DNA of 64,000 nucleotides from Pampus argenteus. Its lineage: Eukaryota; Chordata; Actinopteri; Scombriformes; Stromateidae. Under the pieces are notes generated by a model. That model was given only the letters and a program-made list of their open reading frames with translations. It was not told the DNA's origin and did not search any database. The stretch is taken from positions 17,141,001 to 17,205,000 of the forward strand of contig CM072876.1 of assembly GCA_036937835.1 (NCBI GenBank), in the 5' to 3' direction. Both the position numbers and the translations under genes were made by a program. Below, piece by piece: positions 61,045 to 64,000 of the stretch; positions within the stretch are counted from its first letter, which is position 1, and the number at the start of each line of letters is the position of its first letter.

Positions 61045-61500
61045 AAAGGACAGGTTCACAAAGAGTGTGTCTTAAAACAACAGTCAAGTGTCCATATGAA
61101 CAGTGAAAGAGGCTTTCCTCGCTGTAATCATTCCTCCTGTTGATACTGGATGATAAAAGATCTGCTTCAAATGTTCTTTCAGTGTAAGTGACGGAGGCCA
61201 AAATCCACAGTGTGTCCACGCAGTCATTTAAAGTAGATGTGAAGCTTCTCTGAGGCTTCATCAGTGTGAGTTAGTCATATCAAGTGGATATCTGACACAT
61301 TTACAGTCTGTTTAGCATTAAATTCCCTCTTTGTGTTTCCCTGTTGAGCTGTGGTGGAAGTATAGGAACAAAAAGAGGAACTCTGGCTCTAAAAACACTG
61401 TAATGTTGAAACATATCTACTGGATTTGACTTTGAACAGAAGGACAACTGTGGATTTTGTCCCCTCATTACTTGCGGTTCTGATAAAAAGGGGAAGTCTA
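61045..61500 (+). repeat. Teleost foldback dispersed repeat, long copy
   Basis: Clear match to a repeat known from many fish loci: AAAGGACAGGTTCACAA at the start, then GTCTTAAAACAACAGTCAAG, TGAACAGTGAAAGAGG, TCATTCCTCCTGTT, AGTCATATCAAGTGGATATC and AATTCCCTCTTTGTGTTTCC. Its halves are imperfect inverted repeats: 61188-61220 pairs with 61439-61471 (core AAAATCCACAGT), and 61273-61335 pairs with 61369-61431. It begins 11 bp after the L2 relic ends, so it may have inserted into it. The open frames across it are incidental. Confidence 0.82.
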
Positions 61501-62529
61501 AACCAAAAACAGAACTTTGCTGTGTGCCAACTCCATACGAGTCCATACAGTAGATCTGTTACAGGTATAACCAGTACTCATAATAAATATAACTGCACAC
61601 ATTAAAAAGCTACACGTTCATTGACAGTGCTCTCATCATAAGCATGGACAGTGTTTGTTATGATTTAAGCTGTAATTGACACATCATCAATCGACTGTGC
61701 CACAGTAATGTGGTCAGACAGCACATTGTACATACTAGGCTCTTTGTGACAAAACAATGGTAGACATACAACAATAAGAGCTGCCTTATACAGACATGAA
61801 GACAGTGGAAGCGTTAAGGTTATACTCAACATGTGATCATAAGGTGATCTGATCTGCTCCATCGCCATTTTAGTTAATTGTGCGTTTAAAAATAAATTTC
61901 TAAACTTAAAGTTTTTTCATTGGTTTATAAAGGTGAATCCATGGACATTATTTTACAGTATTCTCTGTTCTTTATCAATTGCATATTTTTACAGTACATT
62001 TACTTTTTCATTCAGTTTCAGTTCATTTTACTACAATGCTACAATGCATTTGGGAATGAAAGATTTTGAAAATGTGTATGTGTTGTGTCTTTATATTGTG
62101 TTCATCATGTAAAGAGGTTTAGATGTAAGACGACATGGTTTTGAGTGGAGAGTTTGGTTTTGACATGGAAGGTGGAAGTTTGTGGAGACGAGTGTGCACT
62201 TATCCATTTATCAAGTTTTGATAAATTGTTCATAATTTCAAGAAATGTGCCATTCGAGACAAACTGCATCAGAAATCACATTATATCTAATAAACTAATA
62301 ACAATATAATGGGAATATAGTATTGTTAAATAGTGATACAACAAGTAAAATCATACAATTATAAAGTAAAACTGTGTTATAAATATGTTGCAAATACTAA
62401 AATGAATGCTGCTAATATGTATCAGGGAACAGGTGCAGGTTTCCAAATACTAGTTTACAGGTATTGTTGTCCACATACACTCTGAAGGTCGGAGAGGATG
62501 ACTCTAACTCTAACTGCGGTGTGTTTACA
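61501..62529. other. Non-coding stretch, no gene seen
   Basis: AT-rich; nothing supported. Confidence 0.4.
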
Positions 62530-62546
62530 TGTGTGTGTATGTATGT

Positions 62547-62593
<47 letters not shown>
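62530..62593. repeat. (GT)n microsatellite
   Basis: GTGT/TATG variants followed by about 21 GT units. It forces open Cys/Val and His/Thr frames on the two strands. Confidence 0.93.
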
Positions 62594-62594
<1 letters not shown>

Positions 62595-64000
62595 TGCTGC
62601 TGTTTACCATAAAGGTGATTATAGGGGTTATCGATGATGACACTGATCTTCCAGACTGTCCAGTTCCAGCACGACCACAGACTTGGTCTGATGATCTGGT
62701 CATGACCATCTTATTCAGTCTGCTGGCTTCACCAGCCTTGATCCCTCCTCCACACAACTGCAAAGATTAGTTGGAGTAAATCAAAGCTGCGGATCCATGG
62801 CTGCAGGAATGCCTTTCACCTCAAAATATGGTCTGCTGCACCTTTTTGAGCTTACCCTAGCCTTTAGTCTTTCATTCAGAAGAACATCCTGTGTCACCAT
62901 GCATGAGAATGTCTTTAGAATCTGTGCAACCGGCAGAAACAAGGCTGAAACCCCTTATGAATACAAGGAAACTTTGGAAGTAGACCTATAAGTATAATAC
63001 AGAATCTCCTGAATGCGATCATAAAGATCAAATATTGCATTAAATTTAATTTCCAGCTGCTACATATCACATTGGCTATATTGCAGGAATGCTCAAATTC
63101 CTCATGATGTGATCCCACACGGCTGCAAAGACACCTCCTTCACAAGCAATCCTTTGCTATCCAGGAGGAGAGTAGTTCACCAGGTCTGACTCTGCAAGGA
63201 CTCAGACAACTTAGAGAGTAAACAAACATGCAACTTCCTGTTGACTGCAGGTCCCAAAACATATGCCAGTGCAGGTAGTCCCAGCAAAAACTGCCAGGTG
63301 AGAGCATTTTAATCACCTTTGAAGTGAGCGATTAGAATAATTATTTCAGGGGAGAGGGATGACTCCTGCTATTAACAACCCTCTGTTCAATATCACAACA
63401 AATTAGTTCACGCTCATTAGTATGAGTTGTGCTTGCCTTGTGGTTTGGAAAGCATCCATTGGGAACTTTATTACTCCCTGTGAGTGGAGCATGTAATTAG
63501 CATTTATCATGTGCTGTGTTTATGTAACATCCCACATATGTAATTTTGACATTACATTAGTGTTTTTTTTACCTGATCAAGGAGGGTCTTGCTTGCGAAG
63601 CAGAACTTGAAGTCCGTATGTAAACAGTGGCGAAGATGATCTGAACCAACGAGTCAGGTATTAAGTCAAGTGAAGTTAATCACTACAAAGCACATGTAAC
63701 AGTTCCTTATGAGTCTGAGAAATCCTCCTCTGAAAAAGAGTAGCAACCTTAGCACAGATTCAACAATTCAAGGACAGACCAAACGGTAGTACGCACAAAC
63801 AACATGGCAGAAGAAGAAGAAGTCACATCTTTTCTTTAGCAAAAGTACGAATTTTATAGTGTAAAATACTCTCAAAAACATCCCGTTAATAGAGTATAGG
63901 CAGCATTTACGTAGCAACATGTAAGTAGCATTTCATGTTGTAACGTGTTGAGGAGAGAATTTGAACTACTTTTTATACTGATGTAATCTATAACAATTAA
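62594..64000. other. Non-coding stretch, no gene seen
   Basis: No supported gene up to the window end. A short (GAA)n (63812-63823) is present. Confidence 0.4.

Overview
The window reads as vertebrate, most likely teleost fish, nuclear DNA. It has long AT-rich stretches with no operon-like gene packing, about twenty microsatellites of the kinds common in fish, several dispersed repeats whose wording I know from many fish loci, and relics of hAT, L1-, L2- and CR1-type elements. I recognise no intact host protein-coding gene, tRNA, rRNA or CRISPR. Almost all open frames longer than 60 codons are chance frames, or frames forced open by simple repeats (Tyr/Ile, Gly/Arg and Ser/Ile/Tyr/Leu polymers). 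The window is therefore probably intergenic or deep intronic sequence shaped by transposons and repeats.

Layout. 1-10 kb: unique AT-rich sequence with (CA)n/(GT)n arrays, a symmetric (TATG)-(TA)42-(CATA) palindrome at 7.1 kb and a dispersed repeat at 8.7-9.0 kb. 10.4 kb: an L1-clade ORF2 scrap on the minus strand. 12-17 kb: microsatellites, including a GT/GA/GT cluster at 14.4 kb and (GAA)n at 16.9 kb. 17.52-18.41 kb: a complete 892-bp hAT insertion with perfect 8-bp target duplications, related terminal inverted repeats and a broken transposase C-terminus. 23.5-24.75 kb: a decayed integrase-like gene in at least five blocks. 25.6-26.2 kb: a second, truncated hAT of another type. 27.8-28.0 kb, 31.3 kb and 35.5 kb: dispersed repeats. 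40.5-42.2 kb: a degenerate GACTTG repeat field with a 19-bp hairpin. 42.6-43.3 kb: a 730-bp polypyrimidine tract. 45.8-47.8 kb: LINE tails and nested repeats. 56.16-56.76 kb: a 600-bp GACA/GATA array grown from a LINE-type tail. 60.64-61.5 kb: an L2-clade reverse transcriptase remnant next to a long foldback repeat.

Nothing indicates genes working together. The main content is transposon history: one young-looking cut-and-paste insertion, several old coding relics and large structure-prone repeats. Two exon-like open stretches (34.3 and 55.5 kb) and a few conserved-element-like blocks are given as weak candidates. Family assignments come from reading translations and from memory of repeat wording, not from a search.
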